This document shows positions 30,422-39,727 of a stretch of 64,000 nt of DNA, one piece after another. Origin of the DNA: Microbacterium sp. 1.5R (GTDB lineage: Bacteria; Actinomycetota; Actinomycetes; Actinomycetales; Microbacteriaceae); NCBI RefSeq assembly GCF_001889265.1, contig NZ_CP018151.1, positions 2,542,001 through 2,606,000 of the forward strand. Reading direction: 5' to 3'. The position numbers and the translations under genes were made by a program. The number at the start of each line of letters is the position of its first letter. Within the stretch, counting starts at the first letter, position 1. Below the pieces are notes generated by a model that was given only the letters and a program-made list of their open reading frames with translations, ran no database searches and was not told where the DNA came from.

Positions 30422-31627
30422 TCAGACCGCATGCACCATCGCGACTGCCGTCACCGCGATCCCCTCGCCTCGCCCGGGAAACCCGAGTCCGTCGGTCGTG
30501 GTCGCCGTGACGGAGACCGGCGCGCCACCGAGCGCGGTGGACAGGACCTGCTCCGCCTCCGCGCGTCGCGTGCTGAAGCGCGGTCGATTGCCCTGGAACT
30601 GCGCCGAGACGTTGCCGATCGCGAAACCCGCCTCGGTGAGGATCTCCCGGGTGCGGGCGAGGAAGACGTCCGCGTGTGCGCCGGCGTACTCGGGGTGTGC
30701 GGTGCCGAAGTGCTCGCCGATGTCTCCGAGCCCTGCAGCGCCGAGCAGCGCGTCCACGATCGCGTGAGCGACGGCATCGCCGTCGGAGTGCCCGGAGAGC
30801 GCCGGCTCCCCCGGCCACTGCAGGCCGGCGAGCCACAGGTTCCCGTCTCCACCGAATGCATGCACGTCGGTGCCGAGGCCGACCCGGGGTCCCGTCCACG
30901 TCGGGGCGAGATCGGGTGCCGGAATGGCGACAGCCGCCAGCAGCTGGCGGGCGCGCTCGAGGTCGGCGGGCGTGGTGATCTTGAATCCGCTGGGTGAACC
31001 CGGGATCTGACGCACGAGGTGTCCGGCGGCGGCGAACAGCGCCGCATCATCGGTGTACTCGACGTCCGAGCCGCTCGCAGCATCGTAGGCGGCCTCGAGC
31101 AAGGCTCGCGGAAACCCCTGCGGCGTCTGCGCTGCCGCGAGCTCGGAGCGGTCCACCGGCGCGATGACCGCGTCTCCGTCGACCCGCTTGAGCGTGTCGA
31201 CGACGGGGAGCGTCGGGATGACCCCTGCCTCGCCGTCGATCGCCCGGGCCACGGCGTCGATCACCTCCGGCGGGGTCAGCGCGCGCGCCGCGTCATGCAC
31301 GAGAACTCGCGTGACGTCTCCCCACAGGGCCTTCAGACCGGCGGCGACCGACTGCTGCCTGGTCTCTCCGCCCGTCACGACCCTGCCGAGGTCGACGCGA
31401 TCGCCGGCCGCAGCACGCACCTCGGTCTCCGCGTCGCCCTCGAACCCTGCGGGGGCGACCACGATGACCTGGGCGGGCCCCGCCGCGAAGACGCCGTCGA
31501 GCGCGTGGCGGAGGATCGAATGGCTGTCGATGCCGACGAACGCCTTGGGCGCTCCGGCATCCAGTCGCGTGCCGGAGCCGGCGGCGACGACGATGATCGC
31601 GGTGTCAGGGACGGGAAGCATGCTCAC
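30422..31627 (-). CDS. ispDF: Bifunctional IspD/IspF isoprenoid enzyme
   Basis: 401-aa fusion of two steps of the non-mevalonate isoprenoid pathway. Residues about 1-230 are 2-C-methyl-D-erythritol 4-phosphate cytidylyltransferase (AAGSGTRLDAGAPKAFV, VLVHDAARAL, TPQGFPR). Residues about 245-401 are 2-C-methyl-D-erythritol 2,4-cyclodiphosphate synthase (GLGTDVHAF, LSGHSDGDAVAHAIVDALLGA, ATTTDGLGFPGRGEGIAV). The GTG at 31627 was preferred over the ATG six bases later because TAACGT ends 7 nt before it. Separated from carD by a terminator. Confidence 0.95.
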   Translation of the reverse strand: MSMLPVPDTAIIVVAAGSGTRLDAGAPKAFVGIDSHSILRHALDGVFAAGPAQVIVVAPAGFEGDAETEVRAAAGDRVDLGRVVTGGETRQQSVAAGLKALWGDVTRVLVHDAARALTPPEVIDAVARAIDGEAGVIPTLPVVDTLKRVDGDAVIAPVDRSELAAAQTPQGFPRALLEAAYDAASGSDVEYTDDAALFAAAGHLVRQIPGSPSGFKITTPADLERARQLLAAVAIPAPDLAPTWTGPRVGLGTDVHAFGGDGNLWLAGLQWPGEPALSGHSDGDAVAHAIVDALLGAAGLGDIGEHFGTAHPEYAGAHADVFLARTREILTEAGFAIGNVSAQFQGNRPRFSTRRAEAEQVLSTALGGAPVSVTATTTDGLGFPGRGEGIAVTAVAMVHAV

Positions 31628-31656
31628 CAGGTTCACGTTACCGGCGCGCACGAAAA

Positions 31657-31682
31657 AAGGCGGATGCCGAAGCACCCGCCTT
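31657..31682 (-). terminator. Rho-independent terminator of carD
   Basis: AAGGCGG-type arm with an A-C mismatch, TTCG-type loop and CCGCCTT arm; the minus-strand transcript then reads TTTTTT. It sits between carD and ispDF. Confidence 0.85.
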
Positions 31683-31694
31683 GTCTCGATCCGC

Positions 31695-32177
31695 TCAGGA
31701 AGCGAGGACCTCGTCGAGCAGCGCGCTCGCCTTGTCCTCGTCGGTCTTCTCCGCCAGAGCCAGCTCCGAGATGAGGATCTGACGAGCCTTCGCCAGCATC
31801 CGCTTCTCACCGGCCGACAGACCGCGGTCCTGATCCCGACGCCACAGGTCGCGGACGACCTCGCTCACCTTGATCACGTCGCCGGAGGCGAGCTTCTCGA
31901 GGTTCGCCTTGTAACGACGAGACCAGTTCGTGGGCTCTTCGGTGAACGGAGCGCGGAGCACCTCGAACACGTTGTCGAGCCCCTCCCGGCCGATGACATC
32001 GCGGACCCCGACCAGATCGACGTTCTCCGCAGGCACCTCGATGATGAGGTCCCCCTGGGTCACGTTGAGCTTCAGGTATTTCTTCGCCTCACCCTTGATG
32101 ATGCGCTCCTTGACCTCGATGATGGTCGCAGCGCCATGGTGCGGATAGACGACAGTTTCGCCAACCTCAAAAAGCAT
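31695..32177 (-). CDS. carD: CarD family transcriptional regulator
   Basis: 160-aa CarD: the RNA polymerase interaction domain begins [19 protein letters not shown], followed by the helical DNA-contacting domain ([16 protein letters not shown]). It binds the beta subunit and stabilises open complexes at rRNA and many other promoters; essential in mycobacteria. AAAGGAC precedes the ATG at 32177. Upstream of ispDF, the same order as in mycobacteria. Confidence 0.96.
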   Translation of the reverse strand: MLFEVGETVVYPHHGAATIIEVKERIIKGEAKKYLKLNVTQGDLIIEVPAENVDLVGVRDVIGREGLDNVFEVLRAPFTEEPTNWSRRYKANLEKLASGDVIKVSEVVRDLWRRDQDRGLSAGEKRMLAKARQILISELALAEKTDEDKASALLDEVLAS

Positions 32178-32313
32178 AAAAACTTGTCCTTTCGGCAACC
32201 TCAAGGATACCACAGGGGACATGCGCTAAGGTTCGCGCCGCCGCGTCCTCGGGCGGTGCCCCGCATGCGCATAGAATGGGACGCGGATATCCCGTCGTAC
32301 CTCAGGAGGACCC

Positions 32314-32850
32314 GTGAAATCGCGCCTTGTTGCGTCTGCCGCCATCAGCGCCCTCGTTCTTCTGGGCGCGACGGGCTGCACGTTCATCTCGCCGCAGGCG
32401 ACGACGATCGAATACTCCGCCTCCGACGGCGTCAACGTCTCGGACTCCGACGGTCCCATCGACGTGCGCAATGCCTTCATCGTCGCGAATGAAGACGGAT
32501 CGGTCGGCAACTTCATCGGCGCCGTGGTCAACCCGACCGCCGACAAGGCGACGCTCACCATGACCGTGTCGGGCTCCGATGAGCCGTTCACCGTCTCCGT
32601 GCCCGCGGGCAAGACCGTCAGCTTCGGTGCCGACGAGGAACCGCTGCGCATCGACGGACTCGACACCATGCCCGGCGCGACCATCGAGATCCACTTCCAG
32701 TCGGGCGACGGTGCCGGCACGAAGACTCAGGTTCCCGTTCTCGACGGCACTCTGCCGTACTACGCCGACCTCGTGCCCACGGAGCAGGAGTCGACACCGA
32801 CGCCCGAGCCGGCCCCCACGGACACGGCTGCCCCCGCTCCGGCGGAGTGA
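32314..32850 (+). CDS. Putative lipoprotein
   Basis: 178-aa secreted protein. The signal peptide has a lipobox ending LLGATGC near residue 22. A beta-rich domain follows (IEYSASDGVNVSDSDGPIDVRNAFIVANEDGS) with the phrase VRNAFIV reminiscent of small actinobacterial lipoproteins of the LpqE type and PCu(A)C-like folds, then a Pro/Thr/Ala-rich tail. Function unknown. GGAGGA precedes the GTG at 32314. Divergent from carD. Confidence 0.78.
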   Translation: MKSRLVASAAISALVLLGATGCTFISPQATTIEYSASDGVNVSDSDGPIDVRNAFIVANEDGSVGNFIGAVVNPTADKATLTMTVSGSDEPFTVSVPAGKTVSFGADEEPLRIDGLDTMPGATIEIHFQSGDGAGTKTQVPVLDGTLPYYADLVPTEQESTPTPEPAPTDTAAPAPAE

Positions 32851-32868
32851 GCCGGCGCATACGCTGAC

Positions 32869-32904
32869 GAAGAGGCCGACACCCTGCGGGGTGCCGGCCT
32901 CTTC
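32869..32904. terminator. Terminator between lipoprotein gene and regX3
   Basis: Stem GAAGAGGCCGaCACCC / GGGTGcCGGCCTCTTC with one A-C mismatch and a short loop, between convergent genes. Confidence 0.8.
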
Positions 32905-32941
32905 TCCGTCATGGGGACGGGCGTGCCGTCCGACGACTGCG

Positions 32942-33625
32942 TCAGCCCTCGAAGCGGTACCCGAGACCGCGAACCGTGACGAGCATGACGGGCTCCCCCG
33001 GGTTCTCCTCGATGCGGGAGCGGATCCGCTTGATGTGCACGTCGAGCGTCTTCGTGTCTCCGAAGTAGTCGCTCCCCCACACGCGGTCGATCAGCTGACC
33101 GCGCGTGAGCACTCGACCCGAATTGCGCATCAGCACCTCGAGGAGCTCGAATTCCTTCAGAGGCATGTTGATCTGCTGTCCGGCGACCGAGACGGTGTGG
33201 CGATCGATGTCGAGCGAGACGCGTCCCCCGTCGAGCACGCGCTCGTCGAGCTCGCTGTCGGCCTGCACCACGCGACGAAGGACCGCGCGCATCCGGGCGA
33301 GCAGCTCGCGGGACGAGTACGGCTTTGTGACGTAGTCGTCGGCGCCGAGCTCGAGTCCGACGACGATGTCCACCTCCGAGTCCTTGGCCGTGACCATGAT
33401 GATCGGCACCGCCGAGGTCGAGCGGATCTGCCGGCACACCTCGGTGCCCGGCATGCCAGGCAGCATCAGGTCGAGGAGCACGACGTCGGCGCCGCGCTCG
33501 CGGAAGGCGGCCAGCGCCCCTGGACCGTCCTCGGCGATCTCGACCTCGTACCCCTCTCGGCGCAGGAGGTAGGCGAGCGGGTCGGCGAGGTCGGGCTCGT
33601 CTTCGACGAGAAGGATGCGGGTCAT
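32942..33625 (-). CDS. regX3: Phosphate-response regulator RegX3
   Basis: 227-aa OmpR-family regulator, partner of the adjacent senX3. Receiver features: EDEP acidic pair, phospho-acceptor Asp in VVLLDLMLPGMPG near residue 52, Lys in YVTKPYSSREL. The C-terminal winged helix ends MLVTVRGLGYRFEG and has the recognition region TLDVHIKRIRSRIEENP. In mycobacteria and Streptomyces (PhoP) this regulator controls the pho regulon. It overlaps senX3 by 4 bp (ATGA). Confidence 0.93.
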   Translation of the reverse strand: MTRILLVEDEPDLADPLAYLLRREGYEVEIAEDGPGALAAFRERGADVVLLDLMLPGMPGTEVCRQIRSTSAVPIIMVTAKDSEVDIVVGLELGADDYVTKPYSSRELLARMRAVLRRVVQADSELDERVLDGGRVSLDIDRHTVSVAGQQINMPLKEFELLEVLMRNSGRVLTRGQLIDRVWGSDYFGDTKTLDVHIKRIRSRIEENPGEPVMLVTVRGLGYRFEG

Positions 33626-34839
33626 GCGTTCTCTCCGTTTCGGACGCGAGCAGCGGCCTTGGCCGCTTTGCGCTCGCGCTTCTTCTTGTTCTTCTGGTCC
33701 TTGTCGATGCTCGGGGGAGCGTCGATCCTCGGAAGCCTGATGGTGAAGGTCGAGCCTCTTCCGGGGCGCGACCAGAGGCGTACTTCGCCGCCGTGGCGCT
33801 GTGTCGCATGCTTGACGATCGAGAGTCCGAGCCCCGTTCCGCCGGTGCGGCGGGACCGCGCCTCGTCCGCCCGGTAGAAGCGCTCGAAGATCCGCTCCCG
33901 ATCCGCCTCCGCGATCCCGATGCCCTGGTCCGAGACCGCCACTTCGACCACCCCTTCATCGGCCTTCACACCGATGCCGACGCGCGACCCCTTCGGGGAG
34001 TAGACGATCGCGTTCGCGATGAGGTTGCCGAAGGCCTCGATGAGGATCTGCGAGTCGCCGCGCACCCAGACTCCGCGATCGCCGCCGCGGGCGAGTTCGA
34101 CCCCGGCGGAGTCGGCCTGCACGACATGCGCCTCGAGCGCGGTGGCGAGAACCTCGTCGATCGAGACGGGCCGCACATCGGACAGCGCATCGTCGGTCTG
34201 CAGTCTCGAGAGACTCATGATCCGACCGGTCAGCTGACCGAGACGTGCGGCTTCGGCCGAGATCCGGGTCGCGAAGTGGCGCACCTGAGCAGGGTCGTCG
34301 GCCGCCGATTCGATGGCCTCGGCAAGCAGAGTGACGGCTCCCACAGGGGTCTTGAGCTCGTGACTGGTGTTCGCCACGAAGTCTCGGCGCATCTGATCGA
34401 GGCGCTCCTGCTCCGTGACGTCGCGGATGATCAGCAGCGTCATGCGCGGACTGATGGCGCTCGCCCGAGCCGACACGAGCCGTGGATCGAGGCTGAGCCC
34501 GCCGCGCGTGATGCGCAGCGACTCGGTCGCCGAACTGCCCTCGATGCGTCCGCCACGCACGAGCTGACGCAGCTCGGGGTTCTCCAGGGGTGCGCCCACC
34601 TCGATGCCGAACCTGGTCGCCGCCTTCGAGACGGCGAGCACGAGTCCGGACGAGTCGACCACGCATGCCGCATCGTCCATGCTGCCGAGCACGGCGGTCA
34701 CACCCTCCGGGACCACGAGCGAGGTCTCATCGGCCACGCGCGCCCGCGCACGGTATGCCCAGGCCACGAGAAGGGAGAGGCCGACGCCGATCACGAGGCC
34801 GACGGCCAACGCGAGCAGCGCGATCTGCGGCAAGGTCAT
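33622..34839 (-). CDS. senX3: Phosphate-sensing histidine kinase SenX3
   Basis: 405-aa kinase. Two short N-terminal hydrophobic stretches (about 5-28), then a PAS-like region (LVLAVSKAATRFGIEVGAPLENPELRQLV), H box FVANTSHELKTPVGAVTLLAEA with His near 165, N box LIANAIVYSPKGS, and GGTGLGLSIVKH. The ATG at 34839 is preceded by TACGCT ending 6 nt upstream; a longer version was rejected. PhoU is divergent, so the phosphate-signal genes are clustered as in Streptomyces and mycobacteria. Confidence 0.93.
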   Translation of the reverse strand: MTLPQIALLALAVGLVIGVGLSLLVAWAYRARARVADETSLVVPEGVTAVLGSMDDAACVVDSSGLVLAVSKAATRFGIEVGAPLENPELRQLVRGGRIEGSSATESLRITRGGLSLDPRLVSARASAISPRMTLLIIRDVTEQERLDQMRRDFVANTSHELKTPVGAVTLLAEAIESAADDPAQVRHFATRISAEAARLGQLTGRIMSLSRLQTDDALSDVRPVSIDEVLATALEAHVVQADSAGVELARGGDRGVWVRGDSQILIEAFGNLIANAIVYSPKGSRVGIGVKADEGVVEVAVSDQGIGIAEADRERIFERFYRADEARSRRTGGTGLGLSIVKHATQRHGGEVRLWSRPGRGSTFTIRLPRIDAPPSIDKDQKNKKKRERKAAKAAARVRNGENA

Positions 34840-35060
34840 AACCCCAGCGTAGAGTGCGTTCACCCGCGGATCGGCGGGTTCGCCCGCCCCTGAGCCACGG
34901 CGAGAAGTACTATTCACGTGCTGGGCACCGTTCGTTAACCTTCGGAGCAGACAATCGCTTTCGGGCCTGTGCGGGAGCGCTGTGCTCTCCTCTCGTGCGA
35001 GCGGCCCGGCCGTCTCGCGTTGACACCACAGCCGAGACCCGAACGAAAGGTTGCGCCGAC
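34840..35060. other. senX3-phoU intergenic region
   Basis: 220 bp. Holds the senX3 leaderless -10, a GTTCACC at 34858-34864 and a GTTAACC at 34933-34939 resembling PHO-box half sites, but these lack the 11-bp period seen before pstS, so regulation by RegX3 here is only suggested. Confidence 0.4.
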
Positions 35061-35759
35061 ATGCGCGAAGTCTTCCATCAGTCCCTCGAGGACCTGCAGT
35101 CCCAGCTCGTGGAGATCGCCGACCTCGTCACGGTCTCCATCGACAAGGCCACCCGCTCCTTCGCCACGAGCGATGTCGAGCTGGCCGAAGAGGTCATCGC
35201 CGATGACGCCAAGATCGATGCGCTGGCCGTGGCGCTCGACGAGCAGGCCATCGAGATCCTCGCCCGCCAGCAGCCGGTCGCGCGAGACCTGCGCGTCGTC
35301 GTCACCGCGCTGCGCGTGAGCGCCTCGCTCGAGCGCATGGGCGACATGTCCGAGCACATCGCCCAGCTCGCGCGCCTGCGCTTCCCCGAGCGCGCGATCC
35401 CGAAGGGCCTCAAGGGCACCTTCACGAAGATGGGCGAGCTGGACGTCGAGATCTCGCGCACGCTCTCCGAGCTGCTGCGAACCCAGGACCTGAAGCTGGC
35501 CGACACCATCCGCAACACCGACGACGACATCGACGAGCTGCACGCCAGCGTCTTCGAGAAGGTGCTCAGCGACAACTGGAAGGGCGAGGCCACTGCGACG
35601 GTCGACGCGACGCTCGCCAGCCGCTACCACGAGCGCTTCGCAGACCACGCGGTCGCGGTCGCCAAGAAGGTCATCTACCTGGCGACCGGCGACTGGCGCA
35701 TCGAGGAGGAGGACATCGCCCTCGCGGTCGAGCAGCAGCAGGAGCTCGGCCACGCCTGA
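35061..35759 (+). CDS. phoU: Phosphate-signalling protein PhoU
   Basis: 232-aa helical protein with two PhoU repeats (MREVFHQSLEDLQSQLVEIADLV and the second around KLADTIRNTDDDIDELHA), expected to link the PstSCAB transporter to SenX3 and to inhibit signalling when phosphate is abundant. AAAGG sits before the ATG; the longer upstream frame was rejected. Divergent from senX3, convergent with gpmA, and followed by an 18-bp terminator. Confidence 0.93.
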   Translation: MREVFHQSLEDLQSQLVEIADLVTVSIDKATRSFATSDVELAEEVIADDAKIDALAVALDEQAIEILARQQPVARDLRVVVTALRVSASLERMGDMSEHIAQLARLRFPERAIPKGLKGTFTKMGELDVEISRTLSELLRTQDLKLADTIRNTDDDIDELHASVFEKVLSDNWKGEATATVDATLASRYHERFADHAVAVAKKVIYLATGDWRIEEEDIALAVEQQQELGHA

Positions 35760-35773
35760 GCGCCGATGACACG

Positions 35774-35812
35774 ACGAAGGGGGCGGATGCTGTCAGCATC
35801 CGCCCCCTTCGT
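35774..35812. terminator. Bidirectional terminator between phoU and gpmA
   Basis: Perfect 18-bp stem ACGAAGGGGGCGGATGCT / AGCATCCGCCCCCTTCGT with loop GTC. Both convergent genes end next to it. It lacks a long U tract. Confidence 0.82.
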
Positions 35813-35820
35813 CTGCGGTG

Positions 35821-36570
35821 TTACTTCTTGCCCTGCGCTGCCACGGCGGCAGCACCGGCGGCGGCGGCCTCGGGGTCGAGGTAGCGGCCGGGACCGGTGG
35901 GGACGTTGTTCTCGTCGAGCTCGTACACGAGCGGGATGCCGGTGGGGATGTTCAGCTCGGCGATGTCATCGTCGCTGATGCCCTCGAGGTGCTTCACGAG
36001 GCCGCGCAGCGAGTTGCCGTGCGCGGTGACGAGGACCGTCTTGCCTGCTTCGAGGTCGGGGACGATCGCGTCGTCCCAGTACGGCAGCAGGCGATCGATG
36101 ACGAGCTTCAGCGACTCCGTCCGCGGCACCTCGCCGTCGATGCCGGCGTAGCGCACGTCATTCACCTGGCTGAACTCGCTGTCGTCGTCGAGCACGGGCG
36201 GCGGCACGTCGAACGAACGGCGCCACAGCTGGAACTGCTCCGGACCGAACTCCTCGAGCGTCTGCGCCTTGTCCTTGCCCTGCAGAGCGCCGTAGTGACG
36301 CTCGTTGAGGCGCCACGAGCGCGTGACCGGGATCCACAGACGGTCGGCCGCGTCGAGCGCGATGTTCGCGGTCTGGATCGCACGGCTGAGCAGCGAGGTG
36401 TGCAGCACGTCGGGCAGGATGCCCGCCTCGGCCAGGAGCTCGCCGCCGCGGCGGGCCTCGTTCCGGCCCTGCTCGTTCAGGCGGACGTCCACCCATCCGG
36501 TGAAGAGGTTCAGTTCGTTCCACTCGCTCCGGCCGTGACGGAGCAGGATCAGGGTGCGCTTCGAAGTCAT
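35821..36570 (-). CDS. gpmA: 2,3-bisphosphoglycerate-dependent phosphoglycerate mutase
   Basis: 249-aa cofactor-dependent mutase interconverting 3- and 2-phosphoglycerate in glycolysis. [13 protein letters not shown] carries the phospho-acceptor His. The second His region [15 protein letters not shown] and the typical [15 protein letters not shown] are present. Length is normal. TAAACT ends 6 nt before the ATG, leaderless. Convergent with phoU. Confidence 0.96.
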   Translation of the reverse strand: MTSKRTLILLRHGRSEWNELNLFTGWVDVRLNEQGRNEARRGGELLAEAGILPDVLHTSLLSRAIQTANIALDAADRLWIPVTRSWRLNERHYGALQGKDKAQTLEEFGPEQFQLWRRSFDVPPPVLDDDSEFSQVNDVRYAGIDGEVPRTESLKLVIDRLLPYWDDAIVPDLEAGKTVLVTAHGNSLRGLVKHLEGISDDDIAELNIPTGIPLVYELDENNVPTGPGRYLDPEAAAAGAAAVAAQGKK

Positions 36571-36630
36571 GGCCCCAGTTTATCGGCGCAGCCGGACGCG
36601 TCCACGCCCATGCCCTGCGAGGATTGACGC

Positions 36631-37455
36631 ATGGCGTCATCTCCCCTCGGTCGGCCGACCCGCGGCACCACCGGGACGAACAGGCTGCGCCGCAACGACC
36701 GCTGGATCGCGGTGAGCCCCGCGTTCCGCCGCGCCACGGATCCGCTCGTCATCGACCTCGGCTACGGCGCCAGCGGGGTGACCGCCTTCGAGCTCGCCAC
36801 CCGACTGCAGCGCGTGCGAGCGGATGCCGAGGTGCGCGGCCTCGAGATCGATCCGGTCAGAGTCGCGACCGCGACTCTGCAGCTGGTCGAGGTGCAGGCA
36901 GGGAACACCGCCTTCTCGCCCGATCTGCGCGTCTCCTTCGCCCGCGGTGGATTCGAGGTGCCTCTGCCTGCCGGGCGGCGCCCCGCGGTGATCCGCGCGA
37001 TGAACGTGCTCCGCCAGTACGACGAGTCCGATGTCGCCGCGGCCTGGAGCACGATGGCCGGGCGCCTCGCTCCCGAGGGCCTGCTCGTCGAGGGCACCTG
37101 CGACGAGATCGGTCGGGTGTCGAGCTGGGTCGACGTCGACCCGACCGGATCGCCGCTCCGGTTCACGATCTCGCTGCGTCTCGCGGATCTCGAGCATCCG
37201 AGCATCGTCGCGGAGCGGCTGCCGAAAGCGCTGATCCACCGCAACGTGCCCGGCGAGCGCGTGCACGCCCTGCTCGTCGACCTCGATCGCGAGTGGAGCC
37301 GTGCGGCGCCGTTGTCGGCCTTCGGAGCGACGCAGAGATTCCTGGGCGCGGTCGCCGCTCTGCGCGATCAGGGCTGGCCCGTGCTCGGCGTCAAGAGCCG
37401 GTGGCGACTCGGTGAGCTCACGCTCCCGTGGAGTGCGGTCGCACCGCTCCCCTGA
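36631..37455 (+). CDS. Class I SAM-dependent methyltransferase
   Basis: 274-aa protein with a Rossmann-type SAM motif VIDLGYGASGVTAFELATR near residue 45 and the acidic VRGLEIDPVRV. A possible catalytic segment IRAMNVLRQYDES follows. Substrate unknown, commonly annotated as methyltransferase in actinobacteria. GAGGAT ends 6 nt before the ATG, fitting the leaderless pattern. Divergent from gpmA, convergent with ygfZ. Confidence 0.86.
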   Translation: MASSPLGRPTRGTTGTNRLRRNDRWIAVSPAFRRATDPLVIDLGYGASGVTAFELATRLQRVRADAEVRGLEIDPVRVATATLQLVEVQAGNTAFSPDLRVSFARGGFEVPLPAGRRPAVIRAMNVLRQYDESDVAAAWSTMAGRLAPEGLLVEGTCDEIGRVSSWVDVDPTGSPLRFTISLRLADLEHPSIVAERLPKALIHRNVPGERVHALLVDLDREWSRAAPLSAFGATQRFLGAVAALRDQGWPVLGVKSRWRLGELTLPWSAVAPLP

Positions 37456-37477
37456 AGGGAGCTTCTCGCCCCGCGAG

Positions 37478-38599
37478 TCAGCCCGCCTGGCGCGGATCCG
37501 GTGCGCTCGGGCGTCGGGACAGTCGGGTGATACGAGGGATGTCGGCCGTGGCACCGGCATCCGCCGGCACGATCACCTGCTGCGTCGCGGCGATGTCGAC
37601 CCCCTCGGCGCGGACGACGAGATCGCCGACCGGCGTGCGACGCGACAGGATCGCGAGGGCGATGGGTCCGTCCTCATGGTGCCGGGCGACCGACGTGATG
37701 TGACCGACCTCGTCGTCGCCCGCGAGCACCGCATCGCCGACCGCGGGCAGCACGGCCTCGCTGCCGTCGAGGTGCAGTGCCGCGAGCCTGCGCGGCGGGT
37801 GACCCAGGTTGTGGACCTTCGCGACGGTCTCCTGTCCGCGGTAGCAGCCCTTGTTGAGGTGCACGGCGGTGCGGATCCAGTCGGACTCGTGCGGCAGCGA
37901 GCGCTCGTCGACCTCGGCCGACCACCGCGGTCGCCAGGCGGCGATGCGCAGCGCCTCGGCGGCGAGGAGTCCGGCGACCTCTTCCGGTGAGAGCGTCGCT
38001 GCCAGCGCATCTGCTGCCTCGGCGGTCGCGATGGCCACCTTCCAGGCGAGGTCTGCACCCGGGTGATCGAGGACCTCGGCGTACTGGTGACCGCCCGCGC
38101 TCACGCGCTGCCACGGATCGGTCCAGATCAGCGGTGCGCCTGCAGGAGCGGATGCCGCTGCAGTCCCACGCTCAGCCGCCGCGCCTCCGTCGACGAAGCC
38201 GAGCAGCGCGAGATCGGGACGCACCGCGACGGTGGCCTGTGTGCGGAACTTCATCCGCGTCAGCCAGGTCGCCAACGCCTCGGCGTCGCCGGCATCCGCG
38301 ATGAGCCAGGTCGATGCCCCGTCGTCGAGGACGCCGGCGGCGTGCTCGACGCGCCCCTGAGGGTCGAGCACGAGCATCTCGGTGCTCTCGCCGGGCGCGA
38401 GCCGGCCGACGGACTGCGAGGTGATGGAATCCAACCAACCGAGTCGTTCCGGTCCCGCGACCTCGATGACCGTCCGGTCGTCGAGCGGCACGATCGCCCC
38501 GCCTGAGGCGAGGCGACGCTGCTCACGGAACGCGTCGCCGAAGTGGGCGATCCCGCCGTCGCCGGTCACCGCGCCGGGGATGCCGGAGAAACCGGTCAT
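37478..38599 (-). CDS. ygfZ: Folate-binding protein YgfZ
   Basis: 373-aa glycine-cleavage T-protein-like protein involved in maturation or repair of some iron-sulfur proteins. The diagnostic KGCYRGQETVAKVHN motif with its conserved Cys is near residue 250, with LAALHLDG downstream. ATG start at 38599. The preceding FABP gene ends one base before it, so they are co-transcribed. Confidence 0.92.
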   Translation of the reverse strand: MTGFSGIPGAVTGDGGIAHFGDAFREQRRLASGGAIVPLDDRTVIEVAGPERLGWLDSITSQSVGRLAPGESTEMLVLDPQGRVEHAAGVLDDGASTWLIADAGDAEALATWLTRMKFRTQATVAVRPDLALLGFVDGGAAAERGTAAASAPAGAPLIWTDPWQRVSAGGHQYAEVLDHPGADLAWKVAIATAEAADALAATLSPEEVAGLLAAEALRIAAWRPRWSAEVDERSLPHESDWIRTAVHLNKGCYRGQETVAKVHNLGHPPRRLAALHLDGSEAVLPAVGDAVLAGDDEVGHITSVARHHEDGPIALAILSRRTPVGDLVVRAEGVDIAATQQVIVPADAGATADIPRITRLSRRPSAPDPRQAG

Positions 38600-38600
38600 G

Positions 38601-39203
38601 TCAGACCTTGGCCAATCGTGCCGACGCGTGCGCCCGCATAGGAGTGCCGAGAGCCGCGATGTCCCAGGCCCAGAGCAGGTGGTTGTCGACGAGTCCGTAC
38701 ATGCGCGTCGCGGCGCCGTACTCCTTGGCACCCGCACCGCGGACGATCGCGTCGGAGGCGATGTCGATGCGCGGACCGTTGATCTCGCCGAGGTACAGCT
38801 CGAGCGTCCCGTCGGCGTGTGCGAGAGAGACCTCGATCGGGAATCCGCCCGATGCCGCGCGCAGTTGCTCGACGTCGTCGACGCCGCGCGTGACCGGCCC
38901 GGTCAGCGGCGGCAGCAGCCCGGGGCCGGGATCGGCGGCGGTGGCCGGACGGCTGAGTCTCCAGAAACCGGTCTCGGCGACGAGCGGGAGGGAGACCGCC
39001 TGGTCGTCGCCGGTGAACGTCGCAGTGGCCGAGTAGTTGAGGAACGGGCCGCCGTCGTGGCTGAAGCTCACGCGATGCGTGAACTCACCCTGTAGACGCT
39101 CGTCGCCGACCGGATAGTCGATGACGCCGGTTCCCTCCCAGACGCCGATGAGCCACGAGAGCGGCGCGAGGTCGGCGGGGAGATCGGTGGGGAGCTCGAG
39201 CAC
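38601..39203 (-). CDS. FABP/nitrobindin family heme-binding protein
   Basis: 200-aa beta-barrel of the nitrobindin/FABP-like family found in actinobacteria. The signature GxWxGxG is LIGVWEGTGVIDYP near residue 20, and the C-terminal WAWDIAALGTPMRAH carries a conserved His-containing end; such proteins bind heme and can act on peroxynitrite. The GTG at 39203 is 6 bp downstream of a 37-aa membrane-protein gene. Same operon as ygfZ. Confidence 0.9.
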   Translation of the reverse strand: MLELPTDLPADLAPLSWLIGVWEGTGVIDYPVGDERLQGEFTHRVSFSHDGGPFLNYSATATFTGDDQAVSLPLVAETGFWRLSRPATAADPGPGLLPPLTGPVTRGVDDVEQLRAASGGFPIEVSLAHADGTLELYLGEINGPRIDIASDAIVRGAGAKEYGAATRMYGLVDNHLLWAWDIAALGTPMRAHASARLAKV

Positions 39204-39208
39204 GATGC

Positions 39209-39322
39209 TCAGCGCTGGCCGCGGAAGAGGTTTCTCAGCACGACGACCGAGACGAAGGCGATCGCGAGGCTCGCCAGGCCCAGGAGGCCGATGAAGAAGA
39301 GTTCGAGCGCCATGAGGTCCAT
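39209..39322 (-). CDS. 37-aa single-pass membrane protein
   Basis: A small open frame of 37 residues starting MDLMALELFFIGLLGLASL, with one transmembrane segment of about 22 residues and a basic end RNLFRGQR, so the C-terminus is probably cytoplasmic. Its stop is 6 bp before the GTG of the FABP gene and it is in the same orientation as ygfZ. A frame this short is easily overlooked, but the hydrophobic composition, codon use and spacing fit a real coupled gene. Function unknown. Confidence 0.6.
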   Translation of the reverse strand: MDLMALELFFIGLLGLASLAIAFVSVVVLRNLFRGQR

Positions 39323-39367
39323 GGCCACCACTTTACCCTGCGGTAGACCCGGTGTCTCGTCTGCGGA

Positions 39368-39655
39368 TCAGGTGAGGAGTGCGGCCAGGCCGAAGCCGAC
39401 GGAGATCACGCCCATCAGCAGCAGCGCACCGATCGTGCTGGCACCCACACGGAAGATGAAGCCCTGTGTGCGCCCGTACTGCAGCTGCACGGCGAAGGAG
39501 AGGAGCACGATCGCGCCGAACGCGACGAGCAGCCACGGCACCCGCCACTCCTCGGCGACGAAGATGCCCACGCCGACAGCGGCCACCAAGGCGACGGCCC
39601 AGACGATGAGCACGCCGACGAAAGCATTACGCGGTGCGAGCGCTGGATCCGTCAT
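39368..39655 (-). CDS. Small integral membrane protein
   Basis: 95-aa protein with three hydrophobic segments (about 13-33, 42-61 and 71-94) and a very short N-terminus, [12 protein letters not shown]. Unknown function. GACAAT ends 6 nt before the ATG at 39655, supporting this start over the one 18 bp further upstream. It lies head-to-head with the GlnR-like gene. Confidence 0.72.
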   Translation of the reverse strand: MTDPALAPRNAFVGVLIVWAVALVAAVGVGIFVAEEWRVPWLLVAFGAIVLLSFAVQLQYGRTQGFIFRVGASTIGALLLMGVISVGFGLAALLT

Positions 39656-39727
39656 GACTCCATTGTCACCCATCGGCGCCCGGTATCATTGCGGCACGGC
39701 GTACCCCGCCGTCCGGAAGGAGTGCGT

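Noticed and set aside
34858..34939. PHO-box-like half sites in the senX3-phoU gap
   Set aside because: GTTCACC and GTTAACC are present singly without 11-bp spacing, so too weak to call.
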